A stretch of 64,000 nucleotides of DNA, taken from positions 42,437,741-42,501,740 of the forward strand of contig NC_088867.1 of assembly GCF_032884065.1 (NCBI RefSeq). Reading direction: 5' to 3'. Positions 54,501 through 63,896 of the stretch are shown here, in pieces (position 1 is the first letter of the stretch; every line of letters starts with the position of its first letter). Under the pieces are notes generated by a model. That model worked only from the letters and a program-made list of their open reading frames with translations, was not told the DNA's origin and did no database searches. Made by a program: the position numbers and the translations under genes. The DNA comes from Artemia franciscana (Eukaryota; Arthropoda; Branchiopoda; Anostraca; Artemiidae).

Positions 54501-57500
54501 TGCCCCTCCCTCCCCAGAAAAAATATACATTTGTAAGTGTTTGAATCGAAAGGCAGTTTGCCATACAGCAGAAATTTTATTTGAGAGACAGAAAACGAGA
54601 ATATGAGTTATAATAGGCTTTTAACAGGCCTTCAATATAAGACAGGCGAAATTTTGGCACAAAAAGCCCAAAATGACATCTGTATTTGGAATATAGAAAA
54701 GGAGGTACAAACACATATTTGAAAAATTAAAACGTCTCATCCTAACGTCTAAATAAGATGTAAGAGAACGGACCGTGGACCGGACGAAGCGATCAAGGAT
54801 ATTTAGTTTAACAGAGCTATGAATATCACTATGGCAAAAAGTACTACATATTACCTATTGACCCAGCGCGGCCACGCTCTTCGGTAGTTTTTATTTGTTC
54901 TGGCGACTAGCTTGTTCGAAAAAAAGAAGAAAAAAAGGTCACCACAAATCTTGACATATTGCGCTTTTCAAAATTATGACAAAGATAATCACTTGAAAAT
55001 TTAGCGCTGGCTTAGAGGGGCAATCTATAATAAAATTTTAAAAAGAGCTTTGATTTCGAGTTAATGAATACGATCTTTTTCGTCTCAGCACGGAAGCTAA
55101 CATGCAAACGAGTGTGTAATGCCTCCCTTAGATTACAAACATGGCATGTTTATACAAACTCAGGGTATAAACATAATTGACTTTATCAAATCTGTATTTA
55201 GCTATGAGTAACATTTGTTTTACCATTTTGAATATTAAATTAATAATTTAGATTTTTGGGAAAAATCCTGTTCGTCAGATCACAGAAGTTACAAAAAACT
55301 AAACTAAACCTTCAGATTTATTTTTCCCTCCTAAAAACTGAAGAATGGTTTGAAGACAGCATAAATCATAACACCCGAAACAGACTGAAGGGCTGATTAA
55401 AACGTAATAAAACGGAATGATAGACAAAAGGAACAAACTTACTTAAACCTATTTGCATAGTAGTCTAGAAATCCTAAAAAGAGATCACCAATTGATTCTT
55501 GGTTCTTTGAACAGAACCTGTTCAGCTCATATTCGGTTAGAGGTTTTAATCGACCCAATGCCACATTTGGATGAAAGTTCCGATCATACATCTGTTGTAG
55601 ACAAGGCAACACTCGTGGGGACGTACCACCTGAATACAATAGAATTATTCAATACTTTTGCAAAATGTCACCTTAAAACCCCATTAATAGAACGTAGAGA
55701 CCTGGAAAGAGAAGCGTGAGGGGGGGGGGGGCTATTGAAAAATCATGGCAAGGACATCCATTTTTTCATACTTTCAGCCCCTCTTCTTAAAACCCCCTGA
55801 CCCCATCCTCCCCACCCTTTCAACGGTTGGACCTGTGTCCATTTATATATGCATGTTAGGTAAAACAAGACAAGAGCTTTTTATAACCATTACAAGCCAT
55901 AAATCATTAAATAATGTATCAATAATTTGGGGCAGTGCTATACTCCACCCCTACTATCCCTTGCTAAATTCGAAAACTCTGAAGATTCCCCCCTCCCTAT
56001 ATTTTCCGTATTAACCACTCTCTTTTTATGTTTTCCGACTTTTTCCTCGTCCCAAAAAAGACAGCGTTCCCTCTCCCCCCAATAAAGAAAAGATGATCCC
56101 TTTTGCAGTCTTGTTTTTGCTTGAAGACTTAACCCTGCAAATTAAATTCGTGCTGCGAGGCAATGGAGAAAAAATCAAACTGAAAAACTACAAACTAAAA
56201 AAAGAAAAGAAGAAAATCTTGTCTAGTTTCTTCTACAAGAAGAAAATGCCAACAAAGCCAGACTAAAGATTCATCACCCTTAGAATACGACTTGACATAC
56301 TATTTGTAATACGGACCTGTGTCCATTTATATATGCATGTTAGGTAAAACAAGACAAGAGCTTTTTATAACCATTACAAGCCATAAATCATTAAATAATA
56401 TATCAATAATTTGGGGCAGTGCTATACTCCTCCCCCACTATCCCTTGCTAAATTCGAAAACTCTGAAGATTCCCTCCTCCCTATATTTTCCGTATTAACC
56501 ACTCTCTTTTTGTGTTTTCCGACTTTTTCCTCGTCCCAAAAAAGACAGCGTTCCCTCTCCCCCCCAATAAAGAAAAAATGATCCCTTTTGCAGCCTTGTT
56601 TTTGCTTGAAGACTTAACCTTGCAAATTAAATTCGTGCTGCGAGGCAATGGAGAAAAAATCAAACTGAAAAACTACAAACTAAAAAAAGAAAAGAAGAAA
56701 ATCTTGTCTAGTTTCTTCTACAAGAAGAAAATGCCAACAAAGCCAGACTAAAGATTCATCACCCTTAGAATATGACTTGACATACTATTTGTAATACTGA
56801 CTATTTGTAATACGGACCTGTGTCCATTTATATATGCATGTTAGGTAAAACAAGACAAGAGCTTTTTATAACCATTATAAGCCATAAATCATTAAACAAT
56901 ATATCAATAATTTGGGGCAGTACTATACTCCTCCCCCACTATCCCGTGCTAAATTCGAAAACTCTGAAGATTCCCCCCTCCCTATATTTTCCGTATTAAC
57001 TACTCTCTTTTTATGTTTTCCGACTTTTCCCTCGTCCCAAAAAAGACAGCGTTCCCTCTCCCCCAATAAAGAAAAAATGATCCCTTTTGCAGCCTTGTTT
57101 TTGCTTAAAGACTTACCCCTGCAAATTAAATTCGTGCTGCGAGGCAATGGAGAAAAAATCAAACTGAAAAACTACAAACTAAAAAAAGAAAAGAAGAAAA
57201 TCTTGTCTAGTTTCTTCTACAAGAAGAAAATGCCAATAAAGCCAGACTAAAGATTCATCACCCTTACAGTGTGACTCGACATACTATTTGTAATACTGAC
57301 TGACAGAGTAATTCAGGTTCTTGTCTTTTTTTAAGCTTTGGAACAGTATTTCGATATTACAATTAACATGAAATAAATACATTTTAAGAGGCTATGGATA
57401 GGGGTTATATCAGAACTCATGGATAGATTTTGAAAACTTATATTAAGATGACTGTCACTGAAATTAGGCGAAAATGAGGATGAAGAGGCGAAGACTGAGC

Positions 57501-60500
57501 GAAAATACATTCTAAGACCACACTGGCTACACATGACGTATGGAACCAAGAAAGGAAATCCTCGTTTTCTCAACTATCCTTTCTTTTCTTGGTTTCATAA
57601 GATCGAGCGAGTGGACAGTTTCAGTCAATGCATTATTTGAAAGGCTGGTGGATGCAACGAAGATGTAAAATGTCCAATAGACAAGACATAGGACGTTTTT
57701 TTTTCGCAGTTGAGAAAGCCTGGAAGAATAGAATACTCAGCCTTAGAACTAAGATTAGAGTACTAAAAGTGACACTATTGAGAGTGATCAAAGAAGACCC
57801 TGAAATGCGAAATTTGAAGAGCTAAGCTCATGACGTCATTTAGTAAGGAATCGACCACGCAAACGAAGGCATTAAAATGAATTAAATTAAATTTATTTTA
57901 TATTAATTATTACCAAAGACTTAACATGACCACTGCCCCATTAAATGTCCTAGCATGATATGGAGGAGAAATAATCGAACAAACCCACAAAATAATAAAA
58001 ATTAATAATAAAATAATTAAATTATCCACAGGAGGGGTTAAAAAAATATATAACTATAACATCAATCTAACATCATTTACCCTGCTACCATTACTTAACA
58101 CTCAACTCCTTCCTTAACACACATCAATCAAAATAAAAATACTAACAATAATGATTTAAAACCCTTTTACGCGGAGATTATTTCTTTGTAGTTATTCTTT
58201 AAATATTAATCTTCTATTCAGCATAATTTTCAATCTTCACTAGAAAATTTTCAAAATAATTTGGTTATCTTCTGCTTCAGGGAAAAATTACAAATATACA
58301 AAAAAAAAAACGAAACTTTAAGACATAGATTTAAGTTAAGATCAAATTCTGGTCGGTTCCCTGGACGAACATTCGGTTTGTTTCCGTTTTGAATCATAAC
58401 CAGTTCAAGCTGAAAAATTCATTTCTCTCGACGCCAAAATTATGTGTAATCTTAGGCCTACTGTTTACATTAACAAAAATGAACTGCTGATGCTTTTCTT
58501 TATACACATACTCAAAGTCCCAATATTTTTTTTGCTAGTAATTTTGTTAACTAGATCTTATATAGCAATATCGCTTAGTCATTTTGGCTTACTGTCAGAT
58601 CTTTGCTTTATAGTGGTTTAATAACAAATTATCATCTGTGCTATATAAACATCTAAACTTTAAACAAAAATCTGACATTATAAAACTTACACTGTAGATA
58701 GTGAATAACCATTAAACTTAACGCATAGCTTGATAATGTTGTAGATCTGGCATCATTAATGCCCTGAAACTTGGCCCAGAGCTTCACAATCACAGCAAGC
58801 GGCCGCACACGCCAATCTACTGAAAGAAAAAGCATTCATCAGAACAAGTCACTTAATGGCAAATATTCTACGCAGTTTATATAGCCAGGAAGAAGAGGCA
58901 ATAGCCAGTATGTACTGTCTACATGTAATACTACATGTAATACTGTAAGCAGACATGTAAACATACTAATCCATGTAGACATACTAATCTATGTAGACAT
59001 GCAGACATACTAATCCATGTAGACATATAGACATACTAATCCATGTAGACATACTAATCTATGTAGACATGTCTACTAATTCAGCATGTACTGTCTTTGG
59101 TGCCTTATTAAATGCTTTTTATGGAGAAGGATAAAAAACATTTCATGTTTTTTTCTTTTTTTTTTACGAAAGTACGCGAACTTTCTGCTCAATAATTTAC
59201 AGAAAAACCGACAAAAAACCGTTTCCAAATTTGTGCTCCAAATCTATCCATGAACTTTTGATAATGCCGAAAAAAATAAACGTTTATAGGGGTGAGTTTA
59301 AGGACTCAAGTGTATTTTAAAAATACAGCAATTGGTGCGTTTGGATAGAACACTGAAAGGTGCATTTCTCATGGAACGCTCATAAGAGCTAAGGCTCTCT
59401 ATAACCGTGCTAGGTTGGCCCACCTTTAAAACGTGGTAGTGATCTGGATATAAAAAAGGATTTGATTATTTATTTTTTTTACCAGTACGCGAAGTTTTTG
59501 CTTTGAATTTTAATATGGGCTCGTAGTCGTATGGTTACCGACAGCTACGAGATATCTCACTCAAGTATCGCTGCATCCATATGGTTGATAGCTTTTCGTT
59601 ATTCTCTGGATCCAAATCACAGTTTTGCCAATGCTATTGTGTGAACCGTTGTGTATATCTATAGGCTATATCTATAGGCTAGAGTAATTATATTGATGTT
59701 TCTTTTATTGTACTCCACAGTGTAACATTTTTATGTTTCTAGTGGGTACTAAAAACATTTATCACTTTTATTATTACCTCATATTATGTTCGCAGTGAAT
59801 GTGGTGGGAAGCTATCGTAAGAAAGGATTTAAAAGAAATGTGAACTTCTTGGGAGGGTATGAAGAAGGAAGCTTTGAAATGATTAGGATGGAGAAAGAGC
59901 GTGCGCAGCTGCTTTGGCCTCGGATGACTTGGTGCCGTAGTGAGTTATTACTATTATTATTATTATTGCATGTTATGTTCGTAGTGAATGGGGTGGGGGG
60001 AGATCGTAAGAAAGCATTTATAAGAAACATGAACTTCTTAAGAGGGTGGAAAGGGGGAAGCTTTGAACTGATTAGGATGGAGAAAGAGCGTGTGCAGCTG
60101 TTTTGACCTCGGATGGCTTGGTGCTGTAGTGAGTTATTAGTATTACTGCTGCATACTAGCCAACAATAGGCCACTATCAAAGTAATGATGCATGCATAAA
60201 ATTAGTCTATCTGAGTAGGCAAGAGGTTGGGTAGCAGTGCATAGGCTTTCAGAGATTGTACAGGTAGATTAAAACCTGACTTAATTGAGGTTGAAGAAAC
60301 TTGAGGTTTAAAAAAATTGAAATTTCAGGTTTAAAACCTCATACAAGGTTTAAGAAAATAGACAAGCTGAAATTTACGTAAATTTCTAGGCCTTTCAATT
60401 CTAGTCTCGCTAGAATTGCGTGAAAACACTCCTTAGGCAAGAATAAAAAGGTTCACATCACCAAATATGGTTTCACAGAAAAGTCTTACCTCTGGCATAG

Positions 60501-60636
60501 GAGTGCAAAAGATGTGTATTCCTAAGGCCTACATCACAGTTGATACTTAAATCGACATAAACTCCAGACTCTCGATCACAAAACTTTAAAATAGGCACTT
60601 TTGCTTTGTCAATCAATTCAATTTTCTCGTATCTAT
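43049..60636 (-). CDS. Gld2: GLD-2/TENT2-type cytoplasmic poly(A) RNA polymerase, five 3' exons (N-terminus outside or unseen)
   Basis: Joining 60636-60490, 58819-58691, 55629-55443, 48256-48138 and 43179-43049 on the minus strand gives 236 residues in one frame with GT-AG introns and matching phases, ending in TAG. Family knowledge: GLD-2 (TENT2/PAPD4; Drosophila wispy) extends poly(A) tails of cytoplasmic mRNAs, usually recruited by RNA-binding partners because it lacks its own RNA-binding domain. Visible: KAKVPILKF, then YVDLSIN whose Asp (residue 28, window numbering) is the third catalytic carboxylate; [21 protein letters not shown] and GINDA...[16 protein letters not shown] (central domain); [11 protein letters not shown]; and [14 protein letters not shown] (PAP-associated domain), SVRLGG, and the C-terminal [15 protein letters not shown], which places it in the GLD-2 group. 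The upstream exon holding the GS...DxD nucleotidyltransferase motif was not found. No frame breaks are seen in the exons, so it looks functional. GLD-2 rather than TUT4/7 or TRF4 rests on the EPFD...ART/GRT C-terminal block and the short tail. Confidence 0.88.
43185..44520. other. Gld2 intron stretch, unassigned
   Basis: Moderately AT-rich with several open frames of 60-90 codons on both strands that resemble nothing known to me. Confidence 0.4.
44525..46045 (+). repeat. ~280-bp diverged tandem repeat, five to six units
   Basis: GAGGTATTT(G/T)(T/A)AACTTACGA followed by GATC(A/G)GATCTTAATGAAA and a TTAAATC(C/T)C(G/A)ACCGGATC block recurs near 44536, 44825, 45104, 45367, 45524 and 45938. Unit lengths vary by internal deletion (one is only ~160 bp). 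G runs separate units. Confidence 0.8.
46050..48137. other. Gld2 intron stretch, unassigned
   Basis: Contains a short local duplication, CATATGAGCTCTTGGCTCTT and CATATGAGCTCTTAGCTCTT (about 46106-46160). No gene is supported. Confidence 0.45.
48138..48256 (-). CDS. Gld2: Gld2 exon: SVR block
   Basis: Minus-strand acceptor tttttttag precedes 48256 and donor gtaagggc follows 48138. One base, 39 codons, one base. It reads [18 protein letters not shown] and ends EWKFISIE, matching the GLD-2 segment F.w....iSVR...i......eW..k.i.ieEPF. It follows a 7.2-kb intron with a foldback element and a satellite. Confidence 0.88.
48914..50230. repeat. ~1.3-kb foldback (long inverted repeat) in a Gld2 intron
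   Basis: The left arm (48914 to about 49385) is a diverged reverse complement of the right arm (about 49795-50226): AAGGCCATATTAAACTTTAA pairs with TTAAGTTTAACATGGCCTTT, and TGCGTCATTGGCGCTTTACT with AGTAAAGTGCCAATGACGCA. The ~410-bp spacer holds direct-repeat copies of ATTAATTGCTGAAAG, with a further copy at about 50430. Confidence 0.8.
50870..54110 (+). repeat. ~270-bp satellite, about eleven units, related to the centre of R1
   Basis: AA(A/C)(T/G)AGCC anchors following CAATTTCCAATC recur near 52365, 52637, 52886, 53154, 53431, 53703 and 53979 (spacing 249-277), with older units leftward to about 50870. Each unit runs ACTAGAACTTTCAATTT, ATACGA(C/G)CA(C/T)CC, a CCCCGGG block, a TGTCGAC block, AAAATGGCTATCTC and GGGGCTAGTTGCC. 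The TGGCTATCTC, CTAGTT.GCC and ACTAGAACTTTTAATTT blocks are also found in R1 at 2110-2260. Confidence 0.85.
51451..51543. repeat. (TA)n microsatellite inside the satellite
   Basis: Pure TA for about 93 bp, splitting one ~270-bp unit. Confidence 0.97.
54115..55440. other. Gld2 intron stretch, unassigned
   Basis: No repeat family or coding similarity recognised. Confidence 0.4.
55443..55629 (-). CDS. Gld2: Gld2 exon: start of the PAP-associated domain
   Basis: Minus-strand acceptor ttgtattcag precedes 55629 and donor gtaagttt follows 55443. The split codon T|GT gives Cys, so the join reads [16 protein letters not shown]. There are 61 full codons. The C-terminal half, [20 protein letters not shown], matches the PAP-associated (PF03828-type) motif n...lGeLllGFl.YYa..F. 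Confidence 0.9.
55829..57290 (+). repeat. Three ~490-bp tandem units, each with a similar small ORF
   Basis: GGACCTGTGTCCATTTATAT starts at 55829, 56313 and 56814 (offsets 484 and 501). Units are over 90% alike by eye. Each contains a frame with MIPFA and [20 protein letters not shown], a lysine-rich stretch and KPD before a stop (near 56267, 56751 and 57250). Copies 2 and 3 are open further upstream (from 56512 and 56912). I do not recognise the peptide; it lies antisense inside a Gld2 intron. Confidence 0.85.
57599..57830 (+). pseudogene. RTE-like LINE fragment
   Basis: With one frameshift it reads [18 protein letters not shown] and [26 protein letters not shown], paralleling the copy-2 segment KDGGTSEDVKRRIAKAQGVF...VWKNRKTSLQIKIRILEATV. 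Short and decayed. Confidence 0.7.
57835..58690. other. Gld2 intron stretch, unassigned
   Basis: AT-rich, with no recognised element. Confidence 0.4.
58691..58819 (-). CDS. Gld2: Gld2 exon: central domain
   Basis: Minus-strand acceptor tctttcag precedes 58819 and donor gtaagttt follows 58691. It contains two bases, 42 codons and one base. [20 protein letters not shown], then [17 protein letters not shown] and HYLQ, is very close to the GLD-2 consensus (RVRPL..v.K.WA...gInda..gtLsSY.L.LMv.hyLQ). Confidence 0.9.
58945..59085 (+). repeat. Minisatellite, ~19-bp unit
   Basis: ACATACTAATC(C/T)ATGTAG recurs about six times, sometimes with an inserted ACATGCAG or ACATATAG. Confidence 0.85.
59786..60145 (+). 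mobile_element. Tandemly duplicated 3' tail of an RTE-like LINE
   Basis: Two ~189-bp copies start at 59786 and 59975. Each has CGTAAGAAAG, GGAAGCTTTGAA, GATTAGGATGGAGAAAGAGC, then GGCTTGGTGC (first copy ACTTGGTGC) and TAGTGAGTTATTA with TTA triplets. This is the same terminal sequence that closes the RTE-like copies at 24640 and 29505. Confidence 0.75.
60490..60636 (-). CDS. Gld2: Gld2 exon with the third catalytic aspartate
   Basis: Minus-strand acceptor ccttgcag precedes 60636 and donor gtaaga follows 60490. It has two bases, 48 codons and one base. It reads [20 protein letters not shown]; the Asp of VDL aligns with the third metal-binding carboxylate of nucleotidyltransferases, and [13 protein letters not shown] matches the GLD-2 nucleotide-binding segment. 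It is the first Gld2 exon recognisable in the window; the preceding exon must end in phase 1. Confidence 0.87.
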
Positions 60637-60639
60637 CTG

Positions 60640-61355
60640 CAAGGAAAAACAATGTATATTGGCTGGATTAGCAGAATCAGAGCACTAAAAAAAGAACAAA
60701 ATTACTGTGAGAATAAACAAAACGAAATAACGACGAAAATACACAGCAAATAGAAAAATACCTTTACAAGCAAAAGCAATAGCAACTAACGGAGACAAAA
60801 AACAATACAAGAACCAAACCTTAATGAAAGGAAAGAATAGAACTTAAGGGCTGTAATTCTGGCATTTATTTAATTTCATTTGTCTATTTTTTCATAAAAC
60901 CGTTGAAGTGGCAAATGACAAAATAAAAAAACAAAGAGAGTTCCATGATACCACGATAGCTAACTTTTTTGTCTACACAAAAGAAAGAATTCCCACGATA
61001 ATTGCTTGCTGGCATATATATATAGTAATTTATTTCAGGAAGGAGGTATACTAAAAAATTGAAACTCAAGATTTTTGGGATGATTTTGACAGAGCTCAAA
61101 CCCCTCCCGTACGTACTTACCTGATTGATTACTCTTATGTACCTGATTGATTACGTTTATGCATTTTCCAATAAAATTTTAACTTTTCACAAAATTCACT
61201 CGCGTTTTCGCGATGTGTTTCCGCTCGTAAGAGAAAAAAAGAAAAAAAAATTGAAGGACGAACCCGAACGAGAATAATTTTCAGCCTGTGATTAGACGAA
61301 AAGCATAGCATGTATTCCGGCATAAACCTCCGCTAAGCCGTCTTCAATGTTCATT
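60640..61355. other. Stretch left of the (TA)n tract, upstream of the first visible Gld2 exon
   Basis: The next upstream Gld2 exon, with the GS and DxD motif, was searched for on the minus strand and not seen. A good donor-like GTAAGTACGTAC exists on the minus strand at about 61118, but no fitting exon precedes it. Confidence 0.4.
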
Positions 61356-61356
61356 A

Positions 61357-61582
<226 letters not shown>

Positions 61583-61586
61583 CTAG

Positions 61587-61655
61587 CTGTTGGGGTGGCG
61601 CTTCGCGCCACCCCAACACCTAGTTGGTGGGGGCGCTTCGCGCCCCCCCCAAGCC
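61587..61655 (-). other. Two Helitron-type terminal hairpins in tandem
   Basis: The outer hairpin is GGGGTGGCGC / GCGCCACCCC around a GAA loop. The inner one is GGGGGCGC / GCGCCCCC with the same loop, followed by ACCAACTAG. Both have the hairpin plus CTAG layout. Confidence 0.75.
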
Positions 61656-61775
61656 CCCCCGCGCGCGTAAGTCGTTACGCGCCATATTAGTTACGCGCCA
61701 TTGTAGTTGTGTCCCTATGTCCCACCTGTGAATATAGATAGATATATATATATAGATAGATATATATATATATAT

Positions 61776-61820
<45 letters not shown>

Positions 61821-61821
61821 T

Positions 61822-62040
61822 TTAACTACGTAAAACTTGCGAATATACAACATTCTTTGCTGTCCCATTGTCTGTGCATATAAATAGATTGTCAGGTTTA
61901 CCGACTCTTGAACATGCAACATATAATGGTCCATGGGAAAACAATCCGTATTCAGATCTATACCTCATGATTCTAATGATTGCCCTTGAGCTTTGTTGAT
62001 GGTGATTGCTAATCGACCATTCCCTGAGTCACCATCGTCA
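61822..62040 (-). pseudogene. Helitron helicase (Pif1-like) C-terminal remnant
   Basis: The minus strand reads GRLAITINKAQGQSLES, a TGA, GIDLNTDCF, a one-base frameshift, SHGPLYVACSRVGKPDNLFI and then CTDNGTAKNVVYSQVLR to a TAA. INKAQGQ(S/T)L and LYVACSRV are motifs V and VI of Pif1-type helicases as found in Helitron Rep-Hel proteins. One stop and one frameshift make it inactive. Confidence 0.82.
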
Positions 62041-62560
62041 TTTATATATCCCCCTGTGCACCCCGGCGTCCCCTTTGTAGTTATGTCCCTGTGTCCCGGT
62101 CGTCATTTATATTCTTTGTGTCCCGGTCGTCATTTGTGTCCCGGTGTTCCAGTCTGTGATTTCTCTTTGAGTGTCCCGGGCGTCATTTATATTCCTTGTG
62201 TCCCGGTGTCCCGGTCGTCATTTATATCCCCCTGTGCCCCCCGGCGTCCCCATTGTAGTTGTGTCCCTGTGTCCCGGTCGTCATTTATATTCCCTGTGTC
62301 CCGGTCGTCATTTGTATCCCGGTGTCCCGGTCTGTATATACATTCGTTTTTTAGTTTTGTTTTTCTCCTTTTTTCTTTTTTTTCTTTTTTAGTTTATTTA
62401 GATTTTTAGATTTTTTAGTTTTTTTATTAGTTTTTAGTTTTTTTGTAGTTTTTACCATTTTTTTAGTTTTTTTAGTTTTTTTTTTACTTATGTCCTGGTC
62501 GTCATTTATACTCCCTGTGTCCCGGTCGTCATTTGTGTCTCGGTGCTTTGTTGATTGCTA
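62025..62560 (-). repeat. Minisatellite beside the Helitron helicase remnant
   Basis: Plus-strand units combine TGTCCCGGTCGTCATTTATA, CCCTGTG and CCCCCGGCGTCCCC in variable order, roughly 30-50 bp each, about ten times, interrupted by T-rich sequence at 62340-62480. Confidence 0.8.
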
Positions 62561-63395
62561 ATTTATATTATATTTATATTTATATTTTTTATATTTATTA
62601 ATATTTTTTTAGTTTTCTTTTTCTCTTATTTTTCAGTTTTTTCCTTTTTTTTAGTTTTTTCTTTTTTAGTTTTTAGTTTTTTTTTGTTTTTTACCTTTTT
62701 TTAGTTTTTTAGCTTTTTTAGTTTTTTTTAGTTTTTTTTAGTTTTTTTTAGTTTTTGCCTTTTTTTAGTTTTTTCAGTTTTTTTTAGTTTTTAGTTTTTT
62801 ACCTTTTTTTAGTTTTTTTAGTTTTTTAGTTTTTTTCTTTTTAGTTTTTTTTGTAGTTTTTACCTTTTTTAGTTTTTTTTCTTCTTTTGTATTAGTGTGA
62901 AATAATTCAGACGTCATATGCGGACAAACACGACGTCACTCGACAGACAGACAGACAGACATAACCCACAAACAACTTATTTTTATATACATTAATTTAT
63001 ATTTTTTTAGTTTTCTTTTTCTCTTTTATTTTTCAGTTTTTTCCTTTTTTTTAGTTTTTTTCTTTTTTAGTTTTTAGTTTTTTTTAGTTTTTTACCTTTT
63101 TTTAGTTTTTTTTAGTTTTTTTAGTTTTTTATTTTTTTTATTAGTTTTTATTTTTTTTGTAGTTTTTGCCTTTTTTTATTTTTTTCAGTTTTTTTTTAGT
63201 TATTAGATTTTTACCTTTTTTTTAGTTTTTTTAGTTTTTTAGCTTCTTTAGTTTTTTTTTCTTTTTAGTTTTTTTTGTAGTTTTTACCTTTTTTAGTTTT
63301 TTTCTTCTTTTGTATTAGTGTGAAATAATTCAGACGTCATATGCGAACAAACATGACGTCACCTGATCCACAGATCCACACACAGACAACTTATT
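62340..63395. repeat. T-rich TTTTAG repeat region, duplicated (~420 bp)
   Basis: Long runs of TTTTTTAG. A marker block GTATTAGTGTGAAATAATTC, CAGACGTCATATGCG, GACGTCAC and ACAACTTATTT occurs at about 62890-62980 and again at about 63312-63395, about 420 bp apart, each preceded by a similar T-rich tract. Confidence 0.75.
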
Positions 63396-63396
63396 T

Positions 63397-63406
63397 ATAT
63401 ATATAT

Positions 63407-63490
<84 letters not shown>

Positions 63491-63497
63491 ATATATG
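63397..63497. repeat. (TA)n microsatellite, about 100 bp
   Basis: Alternating TA with a few interruptions (TAGATA, TTTATA), directly after the second ACAACTTATTT block. Confidence 0.96.
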
Positions 63498-63689
63498 CAT
63501 ATATAAAAAAGGCCGTATCCAGGCTATTTGTTCGGTGGTTGGTTAAAACAAAAACTTTACAAAAAGTACTACAAATTTGTTTATATACATTTATATAACT
63601 TTTTCACGAGTCAGACAAAAATTTCCGGGGAAGGGCTCGAGCCCAGTACCACCCCCCCCCCCAGATTTGGCCTTAGATGTATACACCAG

Positions 63690-63840
63690 TGTTGGTATTA
63701 CTTTAGTAGAAAATACTTAGTAGTTACTTAATTAATATTGTACTCTACTTAAAAGATTCCTAAAGTGCTTACTATTCATACTTAAGCAAAAACTAGACGT
63801 ACTTAAGGGTACTTAAGTACGCAAGTGCTTTTAGGCAAGT
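63690..63840. repeat. Cluster of ACTTAAGTA-like short motifs
   Basis: ACTTAGTAGTTACTTA, CTACTTAAAAG, CATACTTAAGC, GTACTTAAGGGTACTTAAGT and similar lie within 150 bp, in both senses because the core is palindromic. Confidence 0.5.
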
Positions 63841-63896
63841 GTTCAATTTCAGCAAACAAACATATTATAGGTTCTTATGTAAATTAAATAGATAAA

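Larger units (their letters stand above)
61583..62560 (-). mobile_element. Helitron 3' end (decayed)
   Basis: Read on the minus strand: a helicase remnant (61822-62040), non-coding sequence with a (TA)n, then a hairpin GGGGTGGCGC-GAAG-CGCCACCCC followed by AACAG and CTAG at 61586-61583, with T next in the flank. A terminal hairpin plus CTRR inserted before T is the Helitron 3' signature. A second hairpin and CTAG lie ~40 bp inward. The 5' (TC) end was not found. Confidence 0.75.

Noticed and set aside
55453-55719. Plus-strand 88-codon ORF
   Set aside because: It is antisense to a Gld2 exon and has no similarity of its own.
61993-62409. 138-codon plus-strand ORF with repeated SRSSFI units
   Set aside because: It is a translation of the minisatellite beside the Helitron remnant; the repeats explain the open frame.
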